Part shown: positions 25,747 to 34,307 of the stretch, one piece after another | Position numbering within the stretch: position 1 is the first letter of the stretch | Layout of the letters: every line of letters begins with the position of its first letter | Source: CAXBCP01 sp047638395 | GTDB lineage: Bacteria > Pseudomonadota > Alphaproteobacteria > MPNO01 > UBA830 | NCBI GenBank assembly: GCA_047638395.1 | Contig: JBLIMV010000006.1 | Span: 62,001-126,000 of the forward strand | Direction: 5' to 3' | DNA length: 64,000 bases | The notes under the pieces: model-generated | Databases searched by the model: none | What the model saw: only the letters and a program-made list of their open reading frames with translations | What the model was told of the DNA's origin: nothing | Made by a program: the position numbers and the translations under genes

Positions 25747-27657
25747 ATGTGCGGTATCGCAGGCTTCATTCACCCGGAGGCAGGCCGGTTCAGGCCACAG
25801 CTTGAGGCCATGCTGGGCCGGACCCGCCACCGCGGCCGCGACGACAGCGGCATATGGCATGGCAGCTCGTGCCTCCTGGGCCATAACCGTCTGTCCATCA
25901 TCGATCTGTCAGACGCCGGCCATCAGCCAATGGGGAACGAGGACGGCTCCATTCAGGTCATCCTGAATGGCGAGATATACAATTACCGTGAGCTTCGCAC
26001 CGAATTGCAGGCGAAGGGACACCGGTTCCGCAGCGATTCCGACACCGAAGTCCTGCCGCATCTATACGAGGAATACGGACCCGGGTTCGTTTCCCATCTA
26101 CGCGGCATGTTTGCCATTGCCCTGTGGGACATGCCGAACAGAAAGCTCATCCTGGCGCGCGACCGCGCCGGCAAGAAGCCGCTTTTCTACGCCCGCATCA
26201 AGGGCGGGCTCGTATTCGCCTCGGAAATGAAAGCATTCTTCGGATTGCCGGAGGTCGATTTTTCGGTAAACGAACAGGCTGTCCACGATTACCTCACCTT
26301 TGGTGTCGTCCCGGGCGAAACCACCGTGTATCAGGGTATCTCTCGCGTCCCACCGGCCAATGTCATGACAATCGGCGAAACCGGGGCAATTTCCACAGAG
26401 ACATATTGGACACCCGATTTCGCCGAGAAAAGAGATATCGGATTTGACGATGCCGTAGACCTGGTCGAGGAAACGCTCCGCGAAGCCGTCAAAATTCGGC
26501 TGCGCAGCGACGTGCCACTGGGGTGCTTCCTGTCGGGTGGGATAGATTCCGGGCTGATCTGTGCGCTGGCCGCCAAGGAACTCGACCGTCCTCTAAAAAC
26601 ATTCTCTATCGGTTTCGCTGATCAGGGATTCGATGAGCGCCCCTTGGCAAAACTTGTCGCCGATCAATACGAAACCGATCACCGCGACTTCGTGCTGGAA
26701 TCCAACATCGCGGACGTGGAGCGGATTATCTCGCATTATGACGAGCCCTATTCCGACGCCTCGGCCCTGCCCTCCTTCGCCGTCACGCAAATGGCCGCAG
26801 AAGATGTCAGCGTTGTGCTGAATGGCGATGGTGGCGACGAGATATTTGCCGGCTATCGCCATTTTATTGCGGCGCGATCAGCAGATCGGCTGGACCAGGC
26901 GCTGACCCCCGGCCTGAAGCGCCTCATGGCCCAGATCACGGAACGGCTGCCGGCACCCCGCAGGGGGCGCACGCCATACCAGTTTCTCCATCGTTTCCTC
27001 CGCGTTGCCGCCCAGGAACCGGCGGAACGATTTGTTGCCCTGACAAGCGACCGGCTGAGCGAAGCGGACAAGGCGTCGCTTTATGGCGATGACACAGCGT
27101 TCGCACCGTCGGTGCGTTGGGCGGGAGACGTGGACACCGACGGGCTCGGCCCCGTCGACGCGATGCTCAAGCGCGATTTCCACCGGCTGCTCGGCGATGA
27201 TCACCTGGTAAAAATGGATATGGCCTCCATGGCCTGGACGCTCGAAGCGCGATCGCCGTTTCTCGACCATGGACTGATCGATCTCGCGGCATCCCTGCCC
27301 GAAGACATCAAGCTCGGTGGCAACAAAACCAAGCCATTATTGCGCGCGCTCGCCGCGCGACATCTGCCGGATGCCGTCGTTAATGCGCCGAAACGCGGCT
27401 TCGAAATTCCGCTTCTGCGGTGGATGAGCCAGGACCTGAACGCCATGTTGCGCGAGCGCGTACTCGATCCGTCTTCGTACTGCATGACCCGGTTTAACGG
27501 CCGGGCAGTGGAGGCGCTTCTGAATGGCGACGGCTGGGACCGCAAGCGCTGGGCCGCGTGTGTCTGGGGGCTTCTCTGCCTTGAAATATGGTGGGAAAAT
27601 TACCGCAATTCGGTTGTGCCGGCGGCCATCCAGGCAACGTCTTCGCAGGCCGCCTAG
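25747..27657 (+). CDS. asnB: Asparagine synthase (glutamine-hydrolysing)-like amidotransferase
   Basis: 636-residue two-domain enzyme. It begins MCGIAGF, with the Cys at position 2 that becomes the N-terminal glutaminase nucleophile after Met removal. The class II glutaminase domain (RTRHRGRDDSG, LNGEIYNY) is followed by the ATP-pyrophosphatase domain with SGGIDSGLICALA (from residue 263) and NGDGGDEIFAGY. In polysaccharide loci such AsnB/WbpS-like proteins amidate sugar acids; a plain asparagine synthase cannot be ruled out. It lies 3 bp after the GT4 gene. The 82-bp gap that follows holds AT-rich TTAACC/GGTTAA half-repeats. Confidence 0.9.
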   Translation: MCGIAGFIHPEAGRFRPQLEAMLGRTRHRGRDDSGIWHGSSCLLGHNRLSIIDLSDAGHQPMGNEDGSIQVILNGEIYNYRELRTELQAKGHRFRSDSDTEVLPHLYEEYGPGFVSHLRGMFAIALWDMPNRKLILARDRAGKKPLFYARIKGGLVFASEMKAFFGLPEVDFSVNEQAVHDYLTFGVVPGETTVYQGISRVPPANVMTIGETGAISTETYWTPDFAEKRDIGFDDAVDLVEETLREAVKIRLRSDVPLGCFLSGGIDSGLICALAAKELDRPLKTFSIGFADQGFDERPLAKLVADQYETDHRDFVLESNIADVERIISHYDEPYSDASALPSFAVTQMAAEDVSVVLNGDGGDEIFAGYRHFIAARSADRLDQALTPGLKRLMAQITERLPAPRRGRTPYQFLHRFLRVAAQEPAERFVALTSDRLSEADKASLYGDDTAFAPSVRWAGDVDTDGLGPVDAMLKRDFHRLLGDDHLVKMDMASMAWTLEARSPFLDHGLIDLAASLPEDIKLGGNKTKPLLRALAARHLPDAVVNAPKRGFEIPLLRWMSQDLNAMLRERVLDPSSYCMTRFNGRAVEALLNGDGWDRKRWAACVWGLLCLEIWWENYRNSVVPAAIQATSSQAA

Positions 27658-27739
27658 CCACAAAGCGTTCTGTTTCAAGGGTTTATTAACCGCGCCGGGT
27701 TAACCTAAATGAACCTGAAAAAACAGCGAATTAATAGCG

Positions 27740-28861
27740 ATGACCACCGCCCAGTCGATCCCGTTTTTTAACTATCCCGCCCTTTTCAAAAAAGACGAAA
27801 GCAAGATGATGGAACTGCTCCGGGACGTATTGTCCCGCGGCGCCTTCATCCTGCAGAGAGACCTCACCGAGTTCGAGGATGCGCTGAAGGAATACCTCGG
27901 CGTCAAATATGTCTATGGCGTCGCCGACGGCACCAACGCGATGATCCTGGGCTTGCGGGCAATGGGCATCGGCGAAGGCGACGAGGTTATCGTGCCATCG
28001 CACACATACATCGCGACCGCTGCTGCCGTACATTTCGTCGGCGCCACGCCTGTTCTGGCCGATATGAGCCCCGATCACATGATCGATCCGGCATCGATCG
28101 AGCGGAAAATTACCGAGCGCACGGCTGCCATCATGCCGGTTCAGCTGAACGGGCGAACCTGTGACATGGATGCGATTCAGGCAATCGTCGACAAACATAA
28201 TTTGCGCCTGTGCGAAGATGCGGCCCAGGCACTTGGATCGAGCTTCAAGGGCAAATGTGCCGGCACGTTCGGCGAGTTTGGCAGTTTCTCGTTTTATCCC
28301 GCGAAGGTTCTCGGCAGCTTCGGAGACGGCGGTGCCGTGGTATCCGACGACGACGAGATCGGCCGCAAGCTTGGCCTGTTGCGCGATCACGGCCGGGACG
28401 AAGACGGCAATGTTGTTGACTGGGGCACGAACTCGCGCCTCGACAACGTGCAGGCCGCCGTTCTGAACTACAAGTTCGGCACCTACGATCAGGACATCGA
28501 ACGCCGCCGCGATATCGCGCGCATGTATCACGAACGGCTGAGTGGCCTCAACGACATTACGTTGCCGCCGTCACCCGATGCAGACCCACGTCATTTCGAT
28601 GTCTATCAGAACTACGAAATCGAATCCGGCAGCCGCGAGGCTCTGCGCGCTTACATGTCCGACAGCGATATCGGCACGCTGATCCAGTGGGGCGGTACAC
28701 CGGTCCATACCTTTAGTGAACTCGGTTTCAACGAAAGCCTGCCCGCCACCGAAAAATTCTTCGAACGCTGCTTCATGCTGCCGATGCATACCGCCCTTTC
28801 CGACGAGGATGTCGAGCGGATCTGTAGCGTCATCCACGAATTTTACCGCACGCAGGTCTAA
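27740..28861 (+). CDS. DegT/DnrJ/EryC1/StrS-family sugar aminotransferase
   Basis: 373-residue PLP enzyme that converts keto-sugar nucleotides to amino sugars (or, in a few members, dehydrates them). The PLP lysine is K189 in SFYPAKVLGSFGDGG; other landmarks are GVADGTNAMILGLRA, DEVIVPSHTYIATA and CEDAAQALGS. The presence of Lys argues for aminotransferase rather than the His-bearing ColD-type dehydratase. Only 3 bp separate it from the E1-alpha-like gene, which suggests the three following proteins work on one sugar. Confidence 0.9.
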   Translation: MTTAQSIPFFNYPALFKKDESKMMELLRDVLSRGAFILQRDLTEFEDALKEYLGVKYVYGVADGTNAMILGLRAMGIGEGDEVIVPSHTYIATAAAVHFVGATPVLADMSPDHMIDPASIERKITERTAAIMPVQLNGRTCDMDAIQAIVDKHNLRLCEDAAQALGSSFKGKCAGTFGEFGSFSFYPAKVLGSFGDGGAVVSDDDEIGRKLGLLRDHGRDEDGNVVDWGTNSRLDNVQAAVLNYKFGTYDQDIERRRDIARMYHERLSGLNDITLPPSPDADPRHFDVYQNYEIESGSREALRAYMSDSDIGTLIQWGGTPVHTFSELGFNESLPATEKFFERCFMLPMHTALSDEDVERICSVIHEFYRTQV

Positions 28862-28864
28862 CTC

Positions 28865-30106
28865 ATGAGCTCGGACAACACCGCCCGCCGCAAGGATTCC
28901 CCGGCTTCTCGCCGGACAGGACCGCTGGACACCTCTGTGCCAGCCATGGACCCGGACCTACAGCATGAGATAGGCGATGTCCGCGATATTATCGGTCGGC
29001 TGCAGAACGTCGCAGAGTCGGGATTTTTTGGCCCCGATGAAGCGGTAAAAGCGTCGCCGGCAACCCCGACAACGCTGGACAATCTTGCCGACCCGCGACA
29101 GTACACGGACGCGCTTGATCTTGGCATCTGGTCGGCAGAAGACACCCGCAAGTTCCTGCGCATGCAAATTCTGATCCGCAGTGTTGAAGACCGCCTCGGC
29201 AAAATGGTCGAGGCCGGCGATATTGTCTGCCCCGTCCACCTCGCGATCGGACAGGAGGCACCACCGACCGGCATTGCGCACTGGCTTACCGCAGATGACC
29301 GCGTCTTCGGCGCGCATCGCAGCCATGGCCATTATTTGTCTCTGGGCGGTAACGTGTATCAGCTTTTTGCAGAGGTTCTGGGCCGCGCCGACGGGTGTTC
29401 CCGCGGTATGGGCGGCTCCATGCATCTGTATGCCCCCGAGGTCGGCTTCCAGGGTTCAGTCCCGATTGTCGCCGCGACGGTTCCGGTAGCGGTTGGCGCC
29501 GCCATGGCGGCGAAAATGTCTGGCAGCCCGCATGTCGCCGTTGCCTATTTCGGCGATGGTGCCGTCGAAGAAGGCGGCGTGCATGAATCCCTGAACCTTG
29601 CCGCGCAGATGAAACTGCCGGTGCTGTTTGTCTGCGAAAACAATCTTTACGCCAGCCATATGGATATCGCGCAACGACAGCCGAACGATCGCACTGCGCG
29701 CATCGCAGAAGCCCATTCGGTCGCCACGTCGGTTATCGACGGCAATGATGTTATCGCGGTTGCCGAAGCGGCGGGAGATCTTATTCATAACGCGCGCTGC
29801 GGCAACGGCCCCGGTTATCTTGAAGCCGTGACCTATCGCTGGCGCGGTCATGTCGGCCCGGACGAGAATATCGATGTCGGCCTGCGACGGTCGCCTGAGG
29901 AACTGGCAGCCTGGAAACAGCGCGACCCGGTCAGGCGTCTGCAAACCGCAATGACGGATCGCGGCGACATTGCCGCCGACGAAGCCGAGGCGATCACCGC
30001 CGAAATCGACGCGGTCGTCGATGAAGCGGCCACACGCGCATACGATGCGCCCTGGCCGGAGCAGGACGCCCTGCTCGAATACGTCTACGTGAACAATCAG
30101 GACTAA
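28865..30106 (+). CDS. Thiamine-diphosphate-dependent E1 alpha-like subunit
   Basis: 413-residue homologue of the alpha subunit of pyruvate/acetoin/2-oxoacid dehydrogenase E1. The ThDP motif runs from GDGAVEEGG (230-238) to CENNLYASH about 30 residues later; GAHRSHGHYLSLGG and the RGMGGSMHLY stretch are typical. An N-terminal extension of roughly 95 polar residues precedes the conserved domain and is not usual in PDH E1-alpha. No E2 or E3 gene is nearby. With the beta subunit directly downstream it should form an alpha2beta2 enzyme that transfers a two-carbon unit or decarboxylates a 2-oxoacid; its setting points to nucleotide-sugar modification. Confidence 0.88.
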   Translation: MSSDNTARRKDSPASRRTGPLDTSVPAMDPDLQHEIGDVRDIIGRLQNVAESGFFGPDEAVKASPATPTTLDNLADPRQYTDALDLGIWSAEDTRKFLRMQILIRSVEDRLGKMVEAGDIVCPVHLAIGQEAPPTGIAHWLTADDRVFGAHRSHGHYLSLGGNVYQLFAEVLGRADGCSRGMGGSMHLYAPEVGFQGSVPIVAATVPVAVGAAMAAKMSGSPHVAVAYFGDGAVEEGGVHESLNLAAQMKLPVLFVCENNLYASHMDIAQRQPNDRTARIAEAHSVATSVIDGNDVIAVAEAAGDLIHNARCGNGPGYLEAVTYRWRGHVGPDENIDVGLRRSPEELAAWKQRDPVRRLQTAMTDRGDIAADEAEAITAEIDAVVDEAATRAYDAPWPEQDALLEYVYVNNQD

Positions 30107-30109
30107 CCA

Positions 30110-31126
30110 ATGGATGGGTCGATCCTCGCGGCACAGGCCGCGAACCGCACATGGAACTACGGCGATGCCGTACGCGAAGGTTTTCGCCACCTGCTTGCCG
30201 AGCATGCAGAGGTCTTTGCCATCGGCCAGGGGCTCTGGAGCCCGTGGTATGTCGGCAGTTCGATGACCGATCTAGACCACGAGTTCGGAACCGAGCGGAT
30301 CATCGACACACCGGTCTCGGAGAACGCCTGCACCGGTGCCGCCGTCGGCGCATCGCTGTTCGGATACCGGCCGATCGTCATCCACCCGCGCATGGATTTC
30401 ATGCTGCTTGCGACCGATCAGATCGTGAACCAGGCATCTAAATGGGCGCATATGCTGGGCGGACAGACGAGTCCAGCTGTCACTTTTCGGGCCATCATCA
30501 ACCGCGGCGGCGAACAGGGTGCCCAGCATTCGCAGGCGCTTCATTCCTGGTATGCCCATATTCCCGGACTTCGTGTTGTCATGCCCGCGACCCCTGCCGA
30601 TGCACGCGACCTGCTGATTGCGAGCGTGCTGTGCGATCAACCGGTTCTGTATATCGACAATCGCTGGCTCTACGACCGCGAGGCCGAATTACCACCGTCC
30701 AGGGATATAGACCTGGCAGGCCAAGGGCCGCAAATTCTGCGTGCCGGCGGCGACGTGACGCTGGTGGGATCAGGCTACGCGACCTGGCTGTGCGAACAGG
30801 CCGCCGAAGCACTCGGCAAAGAGGATATCCAATGCGAGGTGATCGATCTTCGCGTGCTGAACCCGTTCGACGGCGAGATGATCGCCGAGTCTGTCGAGCG
30901 CACCGGTCGCCTGATCGCCGTTGACGACGGCTGGAGCACCTGTGGGCTGGCTGCAGAAATCATCGCGTCAGCCAGCGAGCGCGTGCGTCCGGCATCGATG
31001 AAGGCTCGCCCCGTGCGCATCACCCTGCCGGATGCCCCGGCACCGACCAGCCGCGTGCTCGAAGACAGCTATTACCCGACGACGGAGACAGTCATTTCCG
31101 CCATCAGGGGCGCGCTGAGCGACTAA
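30110..31126 (+). CDS. Transketolase/E1 beta-like subunit
   Basis: 338-residue partner of the preceding alpha subunit. The pyrimidine-binding domain includes the conserved Glu in IIDTPVSENACTGAAVGASL; the C-terminal transketolase domain shows GGDVTLVGSGYATWLCEQAAEAL and EVIDLRVLNPFD. It starts 3 bp after the alpha gene. E1 pairs without E2/E3 occur in a few sugar pathways, for example AviB1/AviB2 of avilamycin, associated with adding a two-carbon branch to a sugar. A role in central metabolism is unlikely given the neighbours, although the substrate is unproven. Confidence 0.88.
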   Translation: MDGSILAAQAANRTWNYGDAVREGFRHLLAEHAEVFAIGQGLWSPWYVGSSMTDLDHEFGTERIIDTPVSENACTGAAVGASLFGYRPIVIHPRMDFMLLATDQIVNQASKWAHMLGGQTSPAVTFRAIINRGGEQGAQHSQALHSWYAHIPGLRVVMPATPADARDLLIASVLCDQPVLYIDNRWLYDREAELPPSRDIDLAGQGPQILRAGGDVTLVGSGYATWLCEQAAEALGKEDIQCEVIDLRVLNPFDGEMIAESVERTGRLIAVDDGWSTCGLAAEIIASASERVRPASMKARPVRITLPDAPAPTSRVLEDSYYPTTETVISAIRGALSD

Positions 31127-31265
31127 AGGGACCGCATCCCGGCAACCCTTGCCCTGTAAAGTCCCTCGGTTTCCGCCAAGCGGCAGAACCTGCCGGGAAC
31201 ACCGATCCGCTCCCAAACCACCCATAATTTTCTCAATAAATACAACGACTTAGAAACAGATAAAC

Positions 31266-31281
31266 TGGCCCGATTCTTGCA
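31266..31281 (+). promoter_or_regulatory. Sigma-54 promoter, TGGCCCG-N4-TTGCA
   Basis: Matches the -24/-12 consensus TGGCACG-N4-TTGC with one change and with exactly 10 bases between the invariant GG and GC. A transcript would begin near 31292, 28 bases before the sugar-transferase ATG. The rest of the 193-bp gap shows no gene. Sigma-54 control implies an enhancer-binding activator encoded elsewhere. Confidence 0.65.
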
Positions 31282-31319
31282 AATGATTCCGACGAACTTC
31301 CTTGGCGGATTGTCAGAAT

Positions 31320-32063
31320 ATGGTCAAACGTTTTATCGATTTCTTCTCTTCGGCGCTGGGGCTTATCGCGGTGTCGCCCATCATGCTGCCGGTCATGCTG
31401 CTTGTCTGGCTACAGGATCGGCATTCGCCGTTTTACGTCGCCGACCGGGTCGGCTATCGCGGGAAGAACTTCCGCATGGTCAAGCTGCGCTCGATGGTGA
31501 TCAACGCTGATAAATCGGGGGTCGATTCAACCTCGGCAAACGACATGCGGATCACCGCAATTGGCCATTTCATTAGACGCTTCAAACTCGACGAACTGAG
31601 CCAGCTTTGGAATGTGATGATCGGCGATATGAGCCTTGTCGGCCCGCGCCCCAACGTGGCCAGCGAGGTCGACCGTTATACCGACGAAGAGCGTGGACTG
31701 CTCGAAGCGAAGCCGGGCGTTACCGATATCTCGTCGATCATCTTTTCAGATGAAGGCGACATCCTGCGCGACAGCGAGGATCCGGATCTTGATTACAACC
31801 GCCTTATCCGCCCGTGGAAAAGCCGGACCGGATTGTTCTATATCGAAAAGCAGGGCCTCGCCCTCGATCTCGCGCTGATCGGCCTGACGATTGTCGCCAT
31901 TATCTCAAAACGGCGGGCGTTGTCGATTCTGTCGGCAATCCTGGAGCGGCTCGATGCGCCCGACGAACTCATCGCCGTGGCGGCAAGAGAACAGGACCTC
32001 ACGCCGCATGCACCGCCTGGCGCCGACCGCCCTGTGGTCGCCGCCGACCTCGGCCACGGCTAA
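31320..32063 (+). CDS. Undecaprenyl-phosphate sugar phosphotransferase (PglC/WcaJ C-terminal family)
   Basis: 247-residue monotopic phosphoglycosyltransferase that puts the first sugar-1-phosphate on the lipid carrier. One N-terminal hydrophobic re-entrant helix (ALGLIAVSPIMLPVMLLVWL) is followed by DRVGYRGKNFRMVKLRSM, the LDELSQLWNVMIGDMSLVGPRP signature, and a hydrophobic C-terminal segment (LALDLALIGLTIVAII) plus a ~45-residue tail. It lacks the large N-terminal membrane domain of WcaJ, so it is the short PglC form. The ATG at 31320 is preferred over a TTG at 31302 because the latter has no ribosome site and lies only 10 bases from the predicted transcription start. Confidence 0.88.
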   Translation: MVKRFIDFFSSALGLIAVSPIMLPVMLLVWLQDRHSPFYVADRVGYRGKNFRMVKLRSMVINADKSGVDSTSANDMRITAIGHFIRRFKLDELSQLWNVMIGDMSLVGPRPNVASEVDRYTDEERGLLEAKPGVTDISSIIFSDEGDILRDSEDPDLDYNRLIRPWKSRTGLFYIEKQGLALDLALIGLTIVAIISKRRALSILSAILERLDAPDELIAVAAREQDLTPHAPPGADRPVVAADLGHG

Positions 32064-32163
32064 AAATATACCAACGTACTGCTATTGAAGGTTGGCTCCC
32101 CCCGCGGCCTTCATGCAGTTCGACGCGCCGGCCACGCATATGCGTGTGCCGGCGCTCTTTATT

Positions 32164-33225
32164 TCAGGCAATCGGCTGAACAATGCCGCGCCTGCGCGCG
32201 ATGGTGATGATGACCGTCGCATAGACAATCTGAAACCCGAGGAAAGGCAGGAAGACCAGCATCCGGCTGTCAGGACCGTAGCCAATCAGCACCAGCGCAC
32301 CGATACCCTGCGCAACCGTAACGCAGATATGGAAAAGGCTGACCTGGACATGGCTCCACCCGATCTGATTGAGCAATTGATAGAGATGCGTCCGGTGGGC
32401 CTGGGTCACGTCTTCGCCCCGCATCGCGCGCCGGCAGAACGTGAATATCGTGTCGAAGATAAAATTGAAGAACAGCAGCGGAACCACAAGGAAAGATGTC
32501 CTGGACGCGTCGATCTCCGCCGCAATTACAGCAAGGGCAGCGAAACTGAACCCGATAAACTGGCTTCCGACATCCCCCATGAACAAGCGCGCACGGGGAA
32601 AATTGAACACCAGAAACCCAGCTGCACCGGCGGCCATGATGTAGCAAAATATGTATACGAAGAACGATCCCTCGATGAACGTCACCGCACACAGGAAAGT
32701 GGCGACCGTTACCGCCGTACCGCCGGCAAGCCCGTTCAGTCCGTCCATGAAATTGAACATGTTGGTCAGGGCGACGACCCACAGCACGGTCAGCGGATAG
32801 CCGAGCCAGCCAAGATCAATCGCACCGATTCCCGGTAACGAGACTCTGCTGAAGACGATCCCGAATGCGAGAAGCACCAGCGATGCGGCAATCTGAGCCC
32901 CGAGCTTGATCTTAAAAGTCTTCAGGCGTTTCAGGTCATCGAGAAACCCGACAAGCGCTATCCCCAGAGCGGAAATTGCAAACCCGAAAAGGTGCAAAGT
33001 TGATAGTCGCGCCTGATCGCTCACAGCCCATACAATGGCAAACCCGATCGCGAACGTCGCGACGATCGCGATCCCGCCGGTTGAGGGCGTTGGCCGGGCA
33101 TGGCTGGACCGGTGATTTGGTTCATCAAGGATACCAAGCCGGACAACCAGATAGGTCGCAGCAACGGACGCGCAGAATAACGCGATCGCAAACAGAATAT
33201 GACTGGCAAGAACCGGGATTGTCAT
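32164..33225 (-). CDS. WecA/MraY-family polyprenyl-phosphate GlcNAc-1-phosphate transferase
   Basis: 353-residue polytopic protein with about ten membrane helices, the GT4/WecA/WbpL type that transfers HexNAc-1-phosphate to undecaprenyl phosphate. The early HARPTPSTGGIAI, the metal-binding FLDDLKRLK, NMFNFMDGLNGLAGG, FMGDVGSQFIGF and the AHRTHLYQ motif are all present in order. The frame is open to a GTG at 33327, but the ATG at 33225 starts at the first hydrophobic helix and gives family length. It is transcribed opposite to its neighbours. It is the second initiating transferase in this locus, mechanistically different from the PglC-like one. Confidence 0.88.
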   Translation of the reverse strand: MTIPVLASHILFAIALFCASVAATYLVVRLGILDEPNHRSSHARPTPSTGGIAIVATFAIGFAIVWAVSDQARLSTLHLFGFAISALGIALVGFLDDLKRLKTFKIKLGAQIAASLVLLAFGIVFSRVSLPGIGAIDLGWLGYPLTVLWVVALTNMFNFMDGLNGLAGGTAVTVATFLCAVTFIEGSFFVYIFCYIMAAGAAGFLVFNFPRARLFMGDVGSQFIGFSFAALAVIAAEIDASRTSFLVVPLLFFNFIFDTIFTFCRRAMRGEDVTQAHRTHLYQLLNQIGWSHVQVSLFHICVTVAQGIGALVLIGYGPDSRMLVFLPFLGFQIVYATVIITIARRRGIVQPIA

Positions 33226-33362
33226 GGCGCCGGCATCATAGTCGAAGAACGCGGCGAATCGCGCAGATCCGCCCCGGATGGGTGAAATTTCGCGACGTGT
33301 GAGACAAACAACACGAAACACCTTCACGGTTCATTTACGTTAACGAATTATAAACCGTCAGA

Positions 33363-33392
33363 CGTCTTAATGAGTTGTCAGTAATTAAGACG
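33363..33392. promoter_or_regulatory. 9-bp perfect inverted repeat CGTCTTAAT...ATTAAGACG
   Basis: The arms are 12 bases apart and end 13 bases before the ATG of the acidic coiled-coil gene, in the divergent gap beside the WecA-like gene. It could be an operator or a hairpin in the 5' leader. A TTAAC and a TAAAC half-site lie about 20 bases upstream of it. Confidence 0.45.
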
Positions 33393-33405
33393 AGATGGGT
33401 CGATC

Positions 33406-34245
33406 ATGCGTGATTTGGGTGTCCTTAAAGAACGAATTGAGTATGCCGAAAGGCATTTATCCGCGTCGCATAGTGCCAGAGAGCGCGAAAGTCAGGCGCT
33501 TATGGCGATGTGGCGTCAGATTCGCGACCGATTTGAGGCACAGGAGCAGGAAATCACGCGTTACAGGGCCCAGCTCGCCGAAATGACCAATCTTAACGAT
33601 GAGCTTTCGTCACTCGTTGACCGGCTCATCCAATCGGTCGAAGGCGGCGTTGCGGATAGCGAAAACGAAACTGTCCCGGAGATCGCCCGACTGGCCGATG
33701 ATCTGCTGCAATCGCAGCCTGCTTCCAGGCCGACTTCAGGCCAGAACGCAGGCCCGGCTGCAAGTCTGACCCCACCCCGCGCGCCCATGCCGCCGCCCGC
33801 AAGCAAGCCCGCCGTTGCGCGTGAGCCAGCGGTACGCATCCCGGAACCCGAAGAAATTCTGGAGCTGGACACCCCGGCCGATCCGCCATTTGCCACAGCA
33901 ACCGACACTGCTGAAAACGCCCCCGACACCAGCTTCGGCGCGAGCCTGGAAGCAGCACTCGCCGAGAGTATTGATGACGATGACGACCTGTCGATCCCTC
34001 AGTCGACACCCGTTGCAGAAGCATCCGCCAGCGAAGGAATTCGTGACCTGATCTCGCGGATTGAGAATGCGGTAGCGACCCCAGCGGACGAGTTGGCAGC
34101 ATCGGATCCGGCACAGGCGGACCGGGCAAGCGCGGACACGGCTCCTGATGAAGAAGACGAAGATCTCGCCCGTGAATTGCTGGAAATCGAAGCACTGCGC
34201 AATGAACTGAACGGTCTGCGGAACAAAATCTCGGCAGGCAATTAA
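33406..34245 (+). CDS. Hypothetical acidic coiled-coil protein
   Basis: 279-residue protein that I do not recognise. Residues 1-75 are a charged helix with coiled-coil character (VLKERIEYAERHLSASHSARERES through RAQLAEMTNLNDELSSLVDRLI). A middle section of about 110 residues is rich in Pro, Ala and Glu and is probably disordered. An acidic C-terminal region ends in another helical segment (EDEDLARELLEIEALRNELNGLRNKI). No signal peptide or membrane helix is seen. It sits between the WecA-like gene (divergent) and the O-antigen-ligase-like gene (62 bp downstream), so a structural or scaffold role in polysaccharide assembly is possible but unproven. Confidence 0.75.
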   Translation: MRDLGVLKERIEYAERHLSASHSARERESQALMAMWRQIRDRFEAQEQEITRYRAQLAEMTNLNDELSSLVDRLIQSVEGGVADSENETVPEIARLADDLLQSQPASRPTSGQNAGPAASLTPPRAPMPPPASKPAVAREPAVRIPEPEEILELDTPADPPFATATDTAENAPDTSFGASLEAALAESIDDDDDLSIPQSTPVAEASASEGIRDLISRIENAVATPADELAASDPAQADRASADTAPDEEDEDLARELLEIEALRNELNGLRNKISAGN

Positions 34246-34307
34246 CCTCCGGCGCGAGATAGCCCGGCGCCTTCTTATGCCGGGACCCTACGGATCGGGA
34301 TAGGCCG

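Noticed and set aside
27680..27706. Possible CtrA-type site around TTAACC and GGTTAA before the aminotransferase gene
   Set aside because: The two TTAA elements are separated by 10 bases, not 7, so it does not fit the consensus.
18787..31126. Exosortase/PEP-CTERM system suggested by the deacetylase and asparagine-synthase types
   Set aside because: No exosortase (XrtA-like) gene or PEP-CTERM target is visible in the window.
32092..32838. A 248-codon plus-strand frame opposite the WecA-like gene
   Set aside because: Hydrophilic antisense translation; the WecA-like motifs on the minus strand are decisive.
33338..33355. Possible CtrA-type site before the acidic coiled-coil gene
   Set aside because: The second half reads TAAA rather than TTAA; only a weak resemblance remains.
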